Source: Streptomyces flaveus
Lineage (GTDB): Bacteria; Actinomycetota; Actinomycetes; Streptomycetales; Streptomycetaceae
NCBI RefSeq assembly: GCF_014647675.1
Contig: NZ_BMPQ01000037.1
Span: 1 to 64,000, forward strand
Direction: 5' to 3'
Length of the DNA stretch: 64,000 bases
In this document: positions 16,999 through 24,751 of the stretch, in pieces
Layout of the letters: each line of letters opens with the position of its first letter
How positions within the stretch are numbered: the first letter of the stretch is position 1
Notes under the pieces: model-generated
Told to the model about the DNA's origin: nothing
Seen by the model: the letters and a program-made list of their open reading frames with translations, nothing else
Databases searched by the model: none
Translations under genes and position numbers: made by a program

Positions 16999-17625
16999 CT
17001 ACTTCCTCGCCCCCACCATCCGCAGCACGAGGTCGGCGTTCAGCGCGCCGACCTCGTCCGGCGTCCGAGGGCCGTTCACGTTGAACCAGCGGGCGACGTC
17101 GATGCACAGCGAGAGCACGGCGAGTGTGGTGCCCTGGACGTCGAGTACGTCGAACTCGCCGCTCGCCACGCCGTCCTCGATGATCCCGCGTACCTCGGCA
17201 TCGACCTGGCGGCGCAGCGCGATGATCTCGGCGCGGGCGGCCGGGCCGAGCGAGTCCAGTTCGTACTGCACGACTCGCGCGGTGGTGCGCCCCCCGGCGT
17301 GCCAGCGCACGAAGGAACTCACGGCGTCCGCGAGCCGTTCGGTCGCGCTGCCCTCACCCTGGGCTGCCGTCCGCAGGATCTCGACGGCCTTCTCGTGGCC
17401 GATTCTGCTGATCCGGTGGAGCAGCTCTTCCTTGGTCTTGTAGTGGATGTAGAGCGCGGCCGGGCTCATGCCTGCGCGGCCCGCGATGTCGCGGGTCGTC
17501 GTCGCGTGGTACCCGCGCTCGGCGAAGGCCTCCACCGCGGCGACGAGCAGCCGCCGGGCCGCGTCCGGGGTGACCTCGGCCCATGGCGGCATCTCGCCGC
17601 CGGCCGTTTCCTCCGCCGTACTCAT
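16999..17625 (-). CDS. TetR/AcrR family transcriptional regulator
   Basis: A 208-residue regulator with the helix-turn-helix AARRLLVAAVEAFAERGYHA leading to TTTRDIAGRAGMSPAALYIH at residues 20-65 and a C-terminal domain of the kind found in fatty-acid-responsive TetR proteins. Start set at MSTAEET; 18 further codons upstream are open but unlike family members. It converges on the MaoC gene, and a CTGAGC-N4-GCTTAG site in its own promoter matches the one before MaoC, so autoregulation plus control of MaoC is the likely arrangement. Confidence 0.9.
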   Translation of the reverse strand: MSTAEETAGGEMPPWAEVTPDAARRLLVAAVEAFAERGYHATTTRDIAGRAGMSPAALYIHYKTKEELLHRISRIGHEKAVEILRTAAQGEGSATERLADAVSSFVRWHAGGRTTARVVQYELDSLGPAARAEIIALRRQVDAEVRGIIEDGVASGEFDVLDVQGTTLAVLSLCIDVARWFNVNGPRTPDEVGALNADLVLRMVGARK

Positions 17626-17689
17626 CGCTGTCCGCCCCTTCTCCGCTGTCAGTTCTCCACTGGCAGGACGAACCACCATACCTCGCGGC

Positions 17690-17705
17690 CTGAGCGAGCG
17701 CTTAG
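17690..17705. promoter_or_regulatory. TetR-type operator before the TetR gene at 17.0-17.6 kb
   Basis: CTGAGCGAGCGCTTAG matches the site before the MaoC gene at 12 of 16 positions and is itself an inverted repeat (AGCG/CGCT core). It lies 65 bases upstream of the regulator start. Confidence 0.65.
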
Positions 17706-17743
17706 CCTGCCCGCTCAGGGCCCCGGAGCCGCAAGCGGTTCAG

Positions 17744-17775
17744 AGCTTCTCGAAGGGTCAAAGCTTCTCGAAGGG
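17744..17775 (-). repeat. 18-bp tandem duplication spanning the YiaAB-protein stop codon
   Basis: AGCTTCTCGAAGGG occurs twice with an 18-base period. Read on the minus strand, the gene ends Pro-Phe-Glu-Lys-Leu-stop and is followed in the same frame by another Pro-Phe-Glu-Lys-Leu-stop. Confidence 0.9.
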
Positions 17776-18045
17776 GTCGTGCTCCGCGAGCAGCTTCTCC
17801 AGCCGGGCCTGGTCGACCCGGCTGACGATCTGCCCGGCCTCCTGCCGGTCGCGGATCACCTTGGCCAGCGTGAAGGCCGAAGTGACGAGGTAGAGGACGG
17901 CGATCCCCAGGAAGCCACGCACCCAGGCGTCGGCCTGCAGGTTGAAGATGCCGATGGCCGTGGCCGCCATGGCGATGGCGAACGCGATGACCGCCTGGCC
18001 GTAGAAGGCCGCGGTGGACTGCTGCTTGACAGGTGTCTCACTCAT
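17758..18045 (-). CDS. YiaA/YiaB two-helix domain protein
   Basis: A 95-residue membrane protein: polar N-terminus, two hydrophobic helices (FYGQAVIAFAIAMAATAIGI and FLGIAVLYLVTSAFTLAKVI) matching the YiaAB two-helix domain, then an amphipathic charged C-terminus. Start placed at MSETPVK; twelve open codons precede it without a ribosome-binding site. Function of the family is unknown. Unusually, its last five codons plus stop are repeated in frame beyond the stop codon. Confidence 0.85.
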   Translation of the reverse strand: MSETPVKQQSTAAFYGQAVIAFAIAMAATAIGIFNLQADAWVRGFLGIAVLYLVTSAFTLAKVIRDRQEAGQIVSRVDQARLEKLLAEHDPFEKL

Positions 18046-18186
18046 GGGGAAGAGAATCGGCGAAAGTGGCGGGCACCACATCCGCTCGGATACTCAGTCG
18101 CGTACTCAGGAAGCCGTGGAATCACTACTGCATGCACCTGGGGATGAGCACTCCTGGTTTCTGAGCGCAGTCATACCATGTGCGCC

Positions 18187-18828
18187 ATGGCCCGACCGCG
18201 CAAGCCCCTCCTCAGCACCGACCGCATCGTCGCGACGGCGCGGGCGCTCGTCGACGCGGAGGGTCTCGCGGCCGTCTCCACGCGTCGGCTCGCCGCCGAA
18301 CTGGGAGTGAGCGGGCCCTCGCTCTACAACCACTTCCGTACGAAGGACCAGATCCTGGAGGCGGTCGCGGACTCGGTGAGCGCGCAGGTCGATCTGTCGA
18401 TGTTCGAGGACGGCCGGGACTGGCGCACCGCGCTGCACGACTGGGCCGTCTCCTATCGGTCGGCCCTGCGCGAGCACCCGAACATCGTGCCGGTCCTCGC
18501 CCGCGGCCCCGGCCGCCGACCGGCCGGTCTCCGCCTGGCGGACGCGGTCTTCGGTGCGATGGTCGCCGCGGGCTGGCCGCCCGCGCAGGCCACGTCCATC
18601 GGCGCGCTGATGCGGTACTTCATCATGGGCTCCGCGCTCGGCTCCTTCGCCGGGGGTTTCGTGGACGACGAGAGCGCGTACGACCCCGCCGACTACCCGC
18701 ATCTCGGACAGGCCCATCTCCTCGCCGAGCAGCAGGAGAAGATCGACGAGCGGGCCTTCGAGACGGGGCTCATGGCGCTGCTGGACGGGCTGACCCAGCA
18801 GTACGAGCAGCTGGCGCGAGCGGTGTAG
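18187..18828 (+). CDS. TetR/AcrR family regulator with TetR-type C-terminal domain
   Basis: A 213-residue regulator. The DNA-binding domain reads LSTDRIVATARALVDAEGLA then VSTRRLAAELGVSGPSLYNH; the C-terminal part (WRTALHDWAVSYRSALREHP) is of the TetR_C_1/C_33 kind. The start MARPRK is typical; an ATG three codons upstream is equally possible and neither has a clear ribosome-binding site. The ArsR-type regulator follows 67 bases later on the same strand. No target is evident. Confidence 0.87.
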   Translation: MARPRKPLLSTDRIVATARALVDAEGLAAVSTRRLAAELGVSGPSLYNHFRTKDQILEAVADSVSAQVDLSMFEDGRDWRTALHDWAVSYRSALREHPNIVPVLARGPGRRPAGLRLADAVFGAMVAAGWPPAQATSIGALMRYFIMGSALGSFAGGFVDDESAYDPADYPHLGQAHLLAEQQEKIDERAFETGLMALLDGLTQQYEQLARAV

Positions 18829-18895
18829 CGCGCTCGCGCGGAGACGACGCCACGGTTCGGCGGCCACCGAACCGTCCGTATCGCATGCTGAGGCC

Positions 18896-19630
18896 ATGAG
18901 CACCAGGAACACGCCTCGCACGCGGTCCGGGACCGCCCAGGCCCCGGGACTCGCGGCGCTTGCCGGACTGATCGCCGACGAGACACGGGCCGCCTTCCTG
19001 CTGGCCCTGTTCGACGGTCGGGCCTGGACGGCCGGCGAGCTGGCGCGGCACGCGGGCGTCGCCGCGTCGACGGCCAGCGAACATCTGGGCAAGCTCGTCG
19101 CGGGCGGGCTGCTCGCCGAGGAACGGCAGGGACGGCACCGGTACGTACGACTGGCCGACGCCCGGGTCGCGCAGCTCGTCGAGGATCTCGCCGCGTACAT
19201 CACACCTCCGGGCACCGAGCGGCCACGCGGCTTGCGGGAGTCCAGTGCCGGTTCCGCGATGGCGCGTGGCCGCACCTGCTACGACCACCTCGCCGGGCGC
19301 CTGGGCATCGCGGTCACCGACGCCCTGACCGGGCTCCAACTGCTGCGGCGGGACACGGGGTTCGCGCTCACGGACGACGGGCTGGCCTGGTTCGACGAGC
19401 AGGGCATTCCCCTCGTACGCACCGGTCGGCGGCCCCTCGCCCGCGCCTGCCTCGACTGGACCGAACGCCGACCGCACCTCGCAGGCGTCGCGGGCGCCGC
19501 CCTGTGCCGGCACGCGCTGGACGCGGGCTGGTGCGTACGTATCGGCTCGGAGCGGGCCGTGAAGGTCACGGACAAGGGCGAGCGGGTCTTCGCGGAGCTG
19601 CTGGGAATCGAGCCGACGACGCTCCACTGA
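18896..19630 (+). CDS. ArsR/SmtB-type winged-helix transcriptional regulator
   Basis: A 244-residue protein with an N-terminal winged helix of the ArsR kind (FLLALFDGRAWTAGELARHA then GVAASTASEHLGKLVAGGLL) and a long C-terminal domain that includes a CYDHLAGRLG segment and a second helical region. The canonical ArsR metal cysteines (CxC on the recognition helix) are absent, so metal sensing is unlikely. ATG start with GAGGCC upstream. Streptomyces relatives are usually annotated as helix-turn-helix regulators next to transporters; the EamA gene lies 79 bases downstream. Confidence 0.85.
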   Translation: MSTRNTPRTRSGTAQAPGLAALAGLIADETRAAFLLALFDGRAWTAGELARHAGVAASTASEHLGKLVAGGLLAEERQGRHRYVRLADARVAQLVEDLAAYITPPGTERPRGLRESSAGSAMARGRTCYDHLAGRLGIAVTDALTGLQLLRRDTGFALTDDGLAWFDEQGIPLVRTGRRPLARACLDWTERRPHLAGVAGAALCRHALDAGWCVRIGSERAVKVTDKGERVFAELLGIEPTTLH

Positions 19631-19709
19631 CCTTCCCCCTTGTTCGCTCAGCACCCCGTCCGAAATTCGCGAGCCCTTCCTCCCCCACCCACCTAACCTC
19701 TGGAGCGTG

Positions 19710-20666
19710 ATGAAGTCTCCCCTGTCCGCCCGTCGTACGGACCTACTGGCCGCCGGTGCGGCGGCGGTGACCGTCGTGTTGTGGGCGTCCGCGTTCGTGT
19801 CGATCCGCAGTGCGGGATCGGCGTACTCGCCCGGTGCGCTGGCGCTCGGGCGGCTGCTGGCCGGGGCGCTGGTGCTCGGGGTCATCTGTCTCGTACGCGG
19901 GGAGGGGTTGCCGCCGCGTGCCGCCTGGCCCGGGATCGTGGTCTCCGGGCTGCTCTGGTTCGGGCTCTACATGGTGGTGCTCAACTGGGGTGAGCAGAAG
20001 GTCGACGCGGGCACGGCAGCCCTGGTGGTGAACGTCGGTCCGCTGGTCATGGCCCTGCTCGCGGGATGGTTGCTCAAGGAGGGACTGCCGCCGCGGCTGC
20101 TGGCGGGGATGGCGGTGTCGTTCGTGGGCGCGGCGATCGTCGGTCTGTCGATGTCCGGCGAGGGCGGCGCGTCCGTACTCGGCGTCCTGCTCTGTCTGCT
20201 CGCGGCAGTGGCGTACGCGGGCGGGGTCGTCGCCCAGAAGCCGGCCCTGCGACATGGTTCCGCGCTCCAGGTAACGACGTACGGCTGTGTGATCGGTGCG
20301 GTGGCCTGTCTGCCGTTCGCCGGTCAGCTGGTGTCCGAGGCCGGTGACGCCCCGCTGTCCGCGACGCTCAACATGCTGTATCTGGGCGTCTTCCCGACCG
20401 CGCTCGCGTTCACGACCTGGGCGTTCGCGCTGGCCCGTACGACGGCCGGGAAGATGGGCGCGACGACCTACGCTGTGCCCGCCCTGGTGGTGCTGATGTC
20501 GTGGCTGGCGCTCGACGAGGTGCCGGGCTGGATCACTCTCGTCGGCGGGCTGGTGTGTCTGGCGGGCGTCGCCGTGTCGCGGTCCCGGCCACGGACCGCC
20601 GAGGTCGCGGCCCCGGGAGCGGTTCCGGAGCCACGACCCGAGCGGGCCCCGGACTCAGCCCTCTGA
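19710..20666 (+). CDS. EamA family (drug/metabolite) transporter
   Basis: A 318-residue protein with ten hydrophobic spans arranged as two EamA repeats (first VTVVLWASAFVSIRSAGS, second LLCLLAAVAYAGGVVAQKPA). The C-terminal tail is cytoplasmic and Pro/Arg-rich. ATG is placed four bases after GGAG; a GTG directly before it is also in frame. It overlaps the 3' end of the oppositely oriented MHS transporter by 12 bases. Export of an amino acid or metabolite is typical of the family; substrate unknown. Confidence 0.9.
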   Translation: MKSPLSARRTDLLAAGAAAVTVVLWASAFVSIRSAGSAYSPGALALGRLLAGALVLGVICLVRGEGLPPRAAWPGIVVSGLLWFGLYMVVLNWGEQKVDAGTAALVVNVGPLVMALLAGWLLKEGLPPRLLAGMAVSFVGAAIVGLSMSGEGGASVLGVLLCLLAAVAYAGGVVAQKPALRHGSALQVTTYGCVIGAVACLPFAGQLVSEAGDAPLSATLNMLYLGVFPTALAFTTWAFALARTTAGKMGATTYAVPALVVLMSWLALDEVPGWITLVGGLVCLAGVAVSRSRPRTAEVAAPGAVPEPRPERAPDSAL

Positions 20667-22004
20667 GCCCTCTGACTTGGCCGAGGCCGAACGTGCCCTG
20701 TCCGCAAGGACCTTGATGGACACGAGCGCGATCACGGCGAGCCCGATGATGTAGGCGGACACGGACATCGACGTGTCCGTGGCCTCCAGCAGGAGCACCA
20801 TCACGAAGGGTGCGAGTCCGCCGCCGAACACGGCCGCGATCTGGTAGCCGAGCGAGGCGCCCGTGTAGCGCATCTCGGGCGTGAACAGCTCGGCGAACAG
20901 GGCGGCTTGAGGCCCGTACATGATGCTGAGGAAGCAACTGGCGACGAACGTGCCGACGGCCAGCCACAGCAGCGAGCCTGTGTCGATCAGCAGGAACATC
21001 GGTACGGCCCACAGTGCGATCCCGGCCGCGCCGAACCCGTAGATCCGGATGCGTCCGACGCGGTCGGAGAGCGCGGCCGAGGCGGGGATCAGGACGAGCT
21101 GGGTGAGGCTGACGCAGAGCGAGACGGTGAGGACGGCGCTGCGTTCCATGTCGAGTTCGCGGGTGGTGTAGTCGAGGACGCCGGTGATCAGGATGTAGAA
21201 GGTCGCGGTGTTCACGGCGAACGAGCCGCCCGCGAGGAGCACCGTGCCGAGATGGCCGCGCAGGATCGTGCGCAGCGGGGAGTTCTTCTCGCCCTTCTCC
21301 TTCTCGGCCAGCGCCTGTTCGGCCTGACGGAACTCCGGGGTCTCCTCGACGCGGGTGTGGATGTACCAGGCGAGTACGAGGACGAGCAGCCCGACCAGGA
21401 AAGGCACCCGCCAGCCCCAGGCGGCGAACGCGCTCTCGCTGGTGAGGGCGCCGGCGAGCAGGAAGACGGAGTTGGCGGTCACCACACCGATGGGGACGCC
21501 GAGTTGGACGACGCTGCCGTAGACGCCGCGCTTGCCTTCGGGGGCGTACTCCGTGGCGAGGAGCATCGCGCCGCCCCACTGGGCGCCGACCGCGATGCCC
21601 TGCATCACGCGCAGGACGACGAGGAGTATGGGGGCGGCGATGCCGATCGTCGCGTACGTGGGGAGGAGGCCGATGCCCGTCGTGGCCACGCCCATCAGGG
21701 TCAGGGCCAGTACGAGCATGGGCTTGCGGCCTCGTTTGTCGCCGAGGTGGCCCGCGATGACTCCGCCGAGCGGACGGGCGAGGAAGCCCACGGCGAAGGT
21801 GGCGAACGAGGCGAGGACTCCTGCGGAGGGGCTGCCTGCGGGGAAGTACAGGTCTCCGAGGACGAGGGCCGCGGCGATGCCGAAGACGAAGTAGTCGTAC
21901 CACTCGACGGCGGAGGCGAGGGCGGCGGCGGTCGCCACCTTGCGGCGGTGTCTGGTGTCTGGGCTGGTGGTCGCGCCGGGGAGCGCGGAAGGTGCGGTGT
22001 CCAT
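20655..22004 (-). CDS. MFS transporter, metabolite:H+ symporter (MHS) family
   Basis: A 449-residue, 12-span major facilitator. MHS hallmarks are present: VATAAALASAVEWYDYFVFG at the first span, the loop motif GHLGDKRGRKPML, and GIGLLPTYATIGIAAPILLV. Members take up carboxylates, proline/betaine or shikimate-type compounds. The ATG has GGAG ten bases upstream; a GTG three codons earlier is too close to that site. A near-perfect CATACCGACCGGTCGGTATG operator is centred about 50 bases upstream, linking it to the lipid/redox genes elsewhere in the window. Confidence 0.92.
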   Translation of the reverse strand: MDTAPSALPGATTSPDTRHRRKVATAAALASAVEWYDYFVFGIAAALVLGDLYFPAGSPSAGVLASFATFAVGFLARPLGGVIAGHLGDKRGRKPMLVLALTLMGVATTGIGLLPTYATIGIAAPILLVVLRVMQGIAVGAQWGGAMLLATEYAPEGKRGVYGSVVQLGVPIGVVTANSVFLLAGALTSESAFAAWGWRVPFLVGLLVLVLAWYIHTRVEETPEFRQAEQALAEKEKGEKNSPLRTILRGHLGTVLLAGGSFAVNTATFYILITGVLDYTTRELDMERSAVLTVSLCVSLTQLVLIPASAALSDRVGRIRIYGFGAAGIALWAVPMFLLIDTGSLLWLAVGTFVASCFLSIMYGPQAALFAELFTPEMRYTGASLGYQIAAVFGGGLAPFVMVLLLEATDTSMSVSAYIIGLAVIALVSIKVLADRARSASAKSEGSEG

Positions 22005-22044
22005 GGCGTGCACACTCCGGTGGGTGCGGGGACGTTCGGGGGAA

Positions 22045-22064
22045 CGTACCGACCGGACGGTATG
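22045..22064. promoter_or_regulatory. TetR-type operator before the MHS transporter
   Basis: CGTACCGACCGGACGGTATG matches the 20-bp palindrome CATACCGACCGGTCGGTATG at 18 positions and ends 41 bases upstream of the transporter start. Confidence 0.75.
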
Positions 22065-22113
22065 GAGGTCAACGGTCGTGCACGCACGGGTTGTCCCGTG
22101 GGTCGCCTCGCCT

Positions 22114-23205
22114 TTAGAACACCACCAACGCCCGTCCGCCCTTGCCCGCCACCATGTTGTCGAACGCCGCCGGGATCCCCTCCAGGGCGATCCGTTCCGT
22201 CACCAGCGTGCTCAGGTCGAGGCGGCCCGCGCGGATGTGGTCGGCCAGGATCGGGAGGTCGCGGGACGGGTCGGAGTTGCCGTATACGCAGCCCGACAGG
22301 GTTCGGCCCCAGTGGAAGAGCTCCAGGGCGTTGAAGGTGACCTGCTGGTCCTTGCCGCCGATGCCGACGACCGTCGTGCGGCCGCCGCGGCGGGTGGATT
22401 CCCAGGCGGTACGGATCGTGACGGCGCGGCCCACGCACTCGACGGCCACGTCGACGCCCTGTTTGCCGGTGAGGGCGCGGATCTCACGGGCCGTGTTCTC
22501 GGAGGCGACGAGGTACTCCGTCGCTCCGGCCTCGCGTGCGAGGGACTCCTTCGCGGGCGACACGTCGACCGCGACGATCGTCGACGCGCCCGCGACCCGC
22601 GCGGCCTGGAGCGCGGCGAGACCGACTCCGCCGGCCCCGAACACGGCGACGGACTCGCCCGGTTGAACGCGGGCCGAGTGATGGACGGCCCCGTACCCGG
22701 TGAGCACGGCGCAGCCGAGCAGGGCCGCGTCGGTGAGCGGAATCCCGGCCGGCGCGGGCAGCACGCATCCGGCGGCCACCACGGTCTCCTCGGCGAACGC
22801 GGCGACGTTGAGACCGGGATACAGGTCCGTTCCGTCGGAGGAGCGCCGGGCGTACACGGCCCCCGCTCCCGTCAGCGCATTCGCGCACAGCCACACCTCG
22901 CCGAGCGAACAGGCGTGGCAACTCCCGCAGGAAGGCGCCCAGTTGAGCACGACGTCGTCGCCGGGCGCGACATGCGTGACTTCCTCGCCGACGGAGACGA
23001 CCGTGCCCGCGCCCTCGTGACCGAGCACGGCGGGTACCGGCACCCTCATGGTGCCGTCGGACAGTGACAGGTCGGAGTGGCAGACCCCGGCGGCGGCGAG
23101 GCGCACCCGCACCTGCCCGGGGCCGGGCTCCGGCAGCTCGATCTCGGTGATCTCCAGCGGAGCACCTACGGCGGGCAGTACGGCAGCGCGAACCACGTCA
23201 GCCAC
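22114..23205 (-). CDS. Zinc-dependent alcohol dehydrogenase
   Basis: A 363-residue medium-chain dehydrogenase. Catalytic zinc ligands C42, H63-E64 (GVCHSD, LGHEGAG) and the four structural-zinc cysteines C93, C96, C99 and C107 (CGSCHACSLGEVWLC) are all present, and the Rossmann motif is FGAGGVGLAALQAARVAGA. It belongs to the class III-like/MDR alcohol dehydrogenases. The start is a GTG placed seven bases after GAGGAG, which itself overlaps the stop of the aldehyde dehydrogenase gene, so the two are co-translated; the reading frame stays open further upstream only as a shadow of that gene. The pair would oxidise an alcohol to its acid through an aldehyde. Confidence 0.93.
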   Translation of the reverse strand: MADVVRAAVLPAVGAPLEITEIELPEPGPGQVRVRLAAAGVCHSDLSLSDGTMRVPVPAVLGHEGAGTVVSVGEEVTHVAPGDDVVLNWAPSCGSCHACSLGEVWLCANALTGAGAVYARRSSDGTDLYPGLNVAAFAEETVVAAGCVLPAPAGIPLTDAALLGCAVLTGYGAVHHSARVQPGESVAVFGAGGVGLAALQAARVAGASTIVAVDVSPAKESLAREAGATEYLVASENTAREIRALTGKQGVDVAVECVGRAVTIRTAWESTRRGGRTTVVGIGGKDQQVTFNALELFHWGRTLSGCVYGNSDPSRDLPILADHIRAGRLDLSTLVTERIALEGIPAAFDNMVAGKGGRALVVF

Positions 23206-23216
23206 GTCGGCGCTCC

Positions 23217-24608
23217 TCAGAACTGGAGGGACTTGGTCTGGAGGTACTCGGCGAGCCCGTGTGAGCCCAGTTCCCGGCCCACGCCCGACTGCTTGTAACC
23301 GCCGAACGGCGCAAGGTGGTTGAAGCGCCCGCCGTTGATGTCCACCTGCCCGGTGTCCAGTTGGCGTGCGAAGGCGACCGCCTCGGTCTCGTCGCCCGCC
23401 CATACCGCGCCGGCGAGCCCGTACACCGTGCCGTTGGCGATGCGCAGGGCGTCCGCCTCGTTCTCGTACCGGAGGATCGACAGGACGGGTCCGAAGATCT
23501 CCTCCTGGGCGATCGTCATCTCCGGAGTCACGTCGGCGAAGACGGTGGGGCTGACGAAGTAGCCCTGTTCGCGTGGGGATTCGGGGCCGCCCGCGACCAG
23601 CCGCGCGCCCTCCGCGACGCCCTTCTCGATATAGCCGCGCACGCGCTGCTGCTGCTTGGCGTTGACGAGTGGGCCGATGCGGTCGCCGTACTTCGCGGCG
23701 GCGTCGGCGGCCAGTTCGACCGCCTCGTCGTATCGCGAGGTGTGCACCAGCATGCGGGTCCAGGCGCTGCAGGTCTGGCCGGAGTTGGACATCACGTTGG
23801 CCACGCCGACGTTGACCGCCTTGGCGAGGTCGGCGCTCGGCAGGATGACGTTGGCGGACTTGCCGCCGAGTTCGAGGGCGACCCGTTTCACGGCCGCGCC
23901 CGCGGTCGCGCCGATCTGCCTGCCGACCGCCGTGGAGCCGGTGAAGGAGACCAGGTCCACACCGGGGTGTTCGGCGAGGGCCTGGCCCGCGACCGGGCCG
24001 AGGCCGGTGACCAGGTTGAAGACGCCGGCCGGTACGCCCGCTTCGTGTACCGCCTCGGCGAAGAGCTGGGCGGTCAGCGGGGTGTCCTCCGCGGGCTTGA
24101 GGACGATCGTGCAGCCCGCGGCCAGCGCGGGGGCGACCTTGTTGACGATCTGGTGCAGCGGGTAGTTCCACGGCGTGATCGCGCCGACCACTCCGACGGG
24201 CTCCAGGCAGACGGTCGAGTTGCCCACCTTCTCCTCGAAGGCGTACGTGGCGGCCAGTTCGGCGTACGAACCCGTCACCAGGATCGGCAGCCCCACCTGC
24301 ACCCTCTGCGAGAACGGCAGCGGCGAACCGAGTTCGGCGGTGACGGTTTCGGCGATCTCGTCCTTGCGGGCGACGAGGATGTCCCGCAGGGCCGCCAGGC
24401 GGGCCCCGCGTTCGGCGGGCTCGGTCGCCGCCCAGCCGGGAAGTGCGGCGCGGGCGGCGCGTACGGCGGTATCGATGTCCTCGGCGGTGCCCGCGGGAAC
24501 CGTGGCGATGAGTTGCTCGTCGGCGGGGTTCACCACCGCGATGCCGGTATCCGTGCCGGCAGCGTCGCGCCACTCGCCGCCGATGTACATGCCGTCGTGG
24601 GCCTTCAT
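23217..24608 (-). CDS. Aldehyde dehydrogenase family protein
   Basis: A 463-residue NAD(P)-dependent aldehyde dehydrogenase with catalytic C280 ([14 protein letters not shown]), general base E246 ([10 protein letters not shown]), and the cofactor segment [20 protein letters not shown]. Full family length. ATG preceded by GGGAGGAAG. Upstream partner of the zinc alcohol dehydrogenase in a two-gene operon. An AAACTA-N7-TAGTTT inverted repeat 36-54 bases upstream is a likely operator. Confidence 0.94.
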   Translation of the reverse strand: MKAHDGMYIGGEWRDAAGTDTGIAVVNPADEQLIATVPAGTAEDIDTAVRAARAALPGWAATEPAERGARLAALRDILVARKDEIAETVTAELGSPLPFSQRVQVGLPILVTGSYAELAATYAFEEKVGNSTVCLEPVGVVGAITPWNYPLHQIVNKVAPALAAGCTIVLKPAEDTPLTAQLFAEAVHEAGVPAGVFNLVTGLGPVAGQALAEHPGVDLVSFTGSTAVGRQIGATAGAAVKRVALELGGKSANVILPSADLAKAVNVGVANVMSNSGQTCSAWTRMLVHTSRYDEAVELAADAAAKYGDRIGPLVNAKQQQRVRGYIEKGVAEGARLVAGGPESPREQGYFVSPTVFADVTPEMTIAQEEIFGPVLSILRYENEADALRIANGTVYGLAGAVWAGDETEAVAFARQLDTGQVDINGGRFNHLAPFGGYKQSGVGRELGSHGLAEYLQTKSLQF

Positions 24609-24643
24609 GGCTTCCTCCCGGGCTGTTCCGTCGTCCGCCGCCC

Positions 24644-24662
24644 AAACTAGCGGTGTTAGTTT
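24644..24662. promoter_or_regulatory. Inverted repeat before the aldehyde/alcohol dehydrogenase operon
   Basis: AAACTA and TAGTTT flank GCGGTGT. The AT-rich half-sites stand out in this GC-rich sequence and lie 36 bases upstream of the aldehyde dehydrogenase start. Could be an operator or part of the promoter. Confidence 0.5.
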
Positions 24663-24751
24663 TCATACGCCAGGGGCGGCTGAGCCCTCACGTGCTCAGG
24701 AGTACACCCGAATCGGCTCGCAGGCGCGGTGGGGATCCGCGGCGACCGTTT

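Noticed and set aside
18896-19630. Annotating the ArsR-type regulator as a metal sensor
   Set aside because: The recognition-helix metal cysteines are missing and no metal resistance gene is adjacent.
22114-24666. One 850-codon frame that would fuse a leader of 480 residues to the alcohol dehydrogenase
   Set aside because: The N-terminal part is an out-of-frame reading of the aldehyde dehydrogenase gene. A good ribosome-binding site and GTG at 23205 mark the true start.
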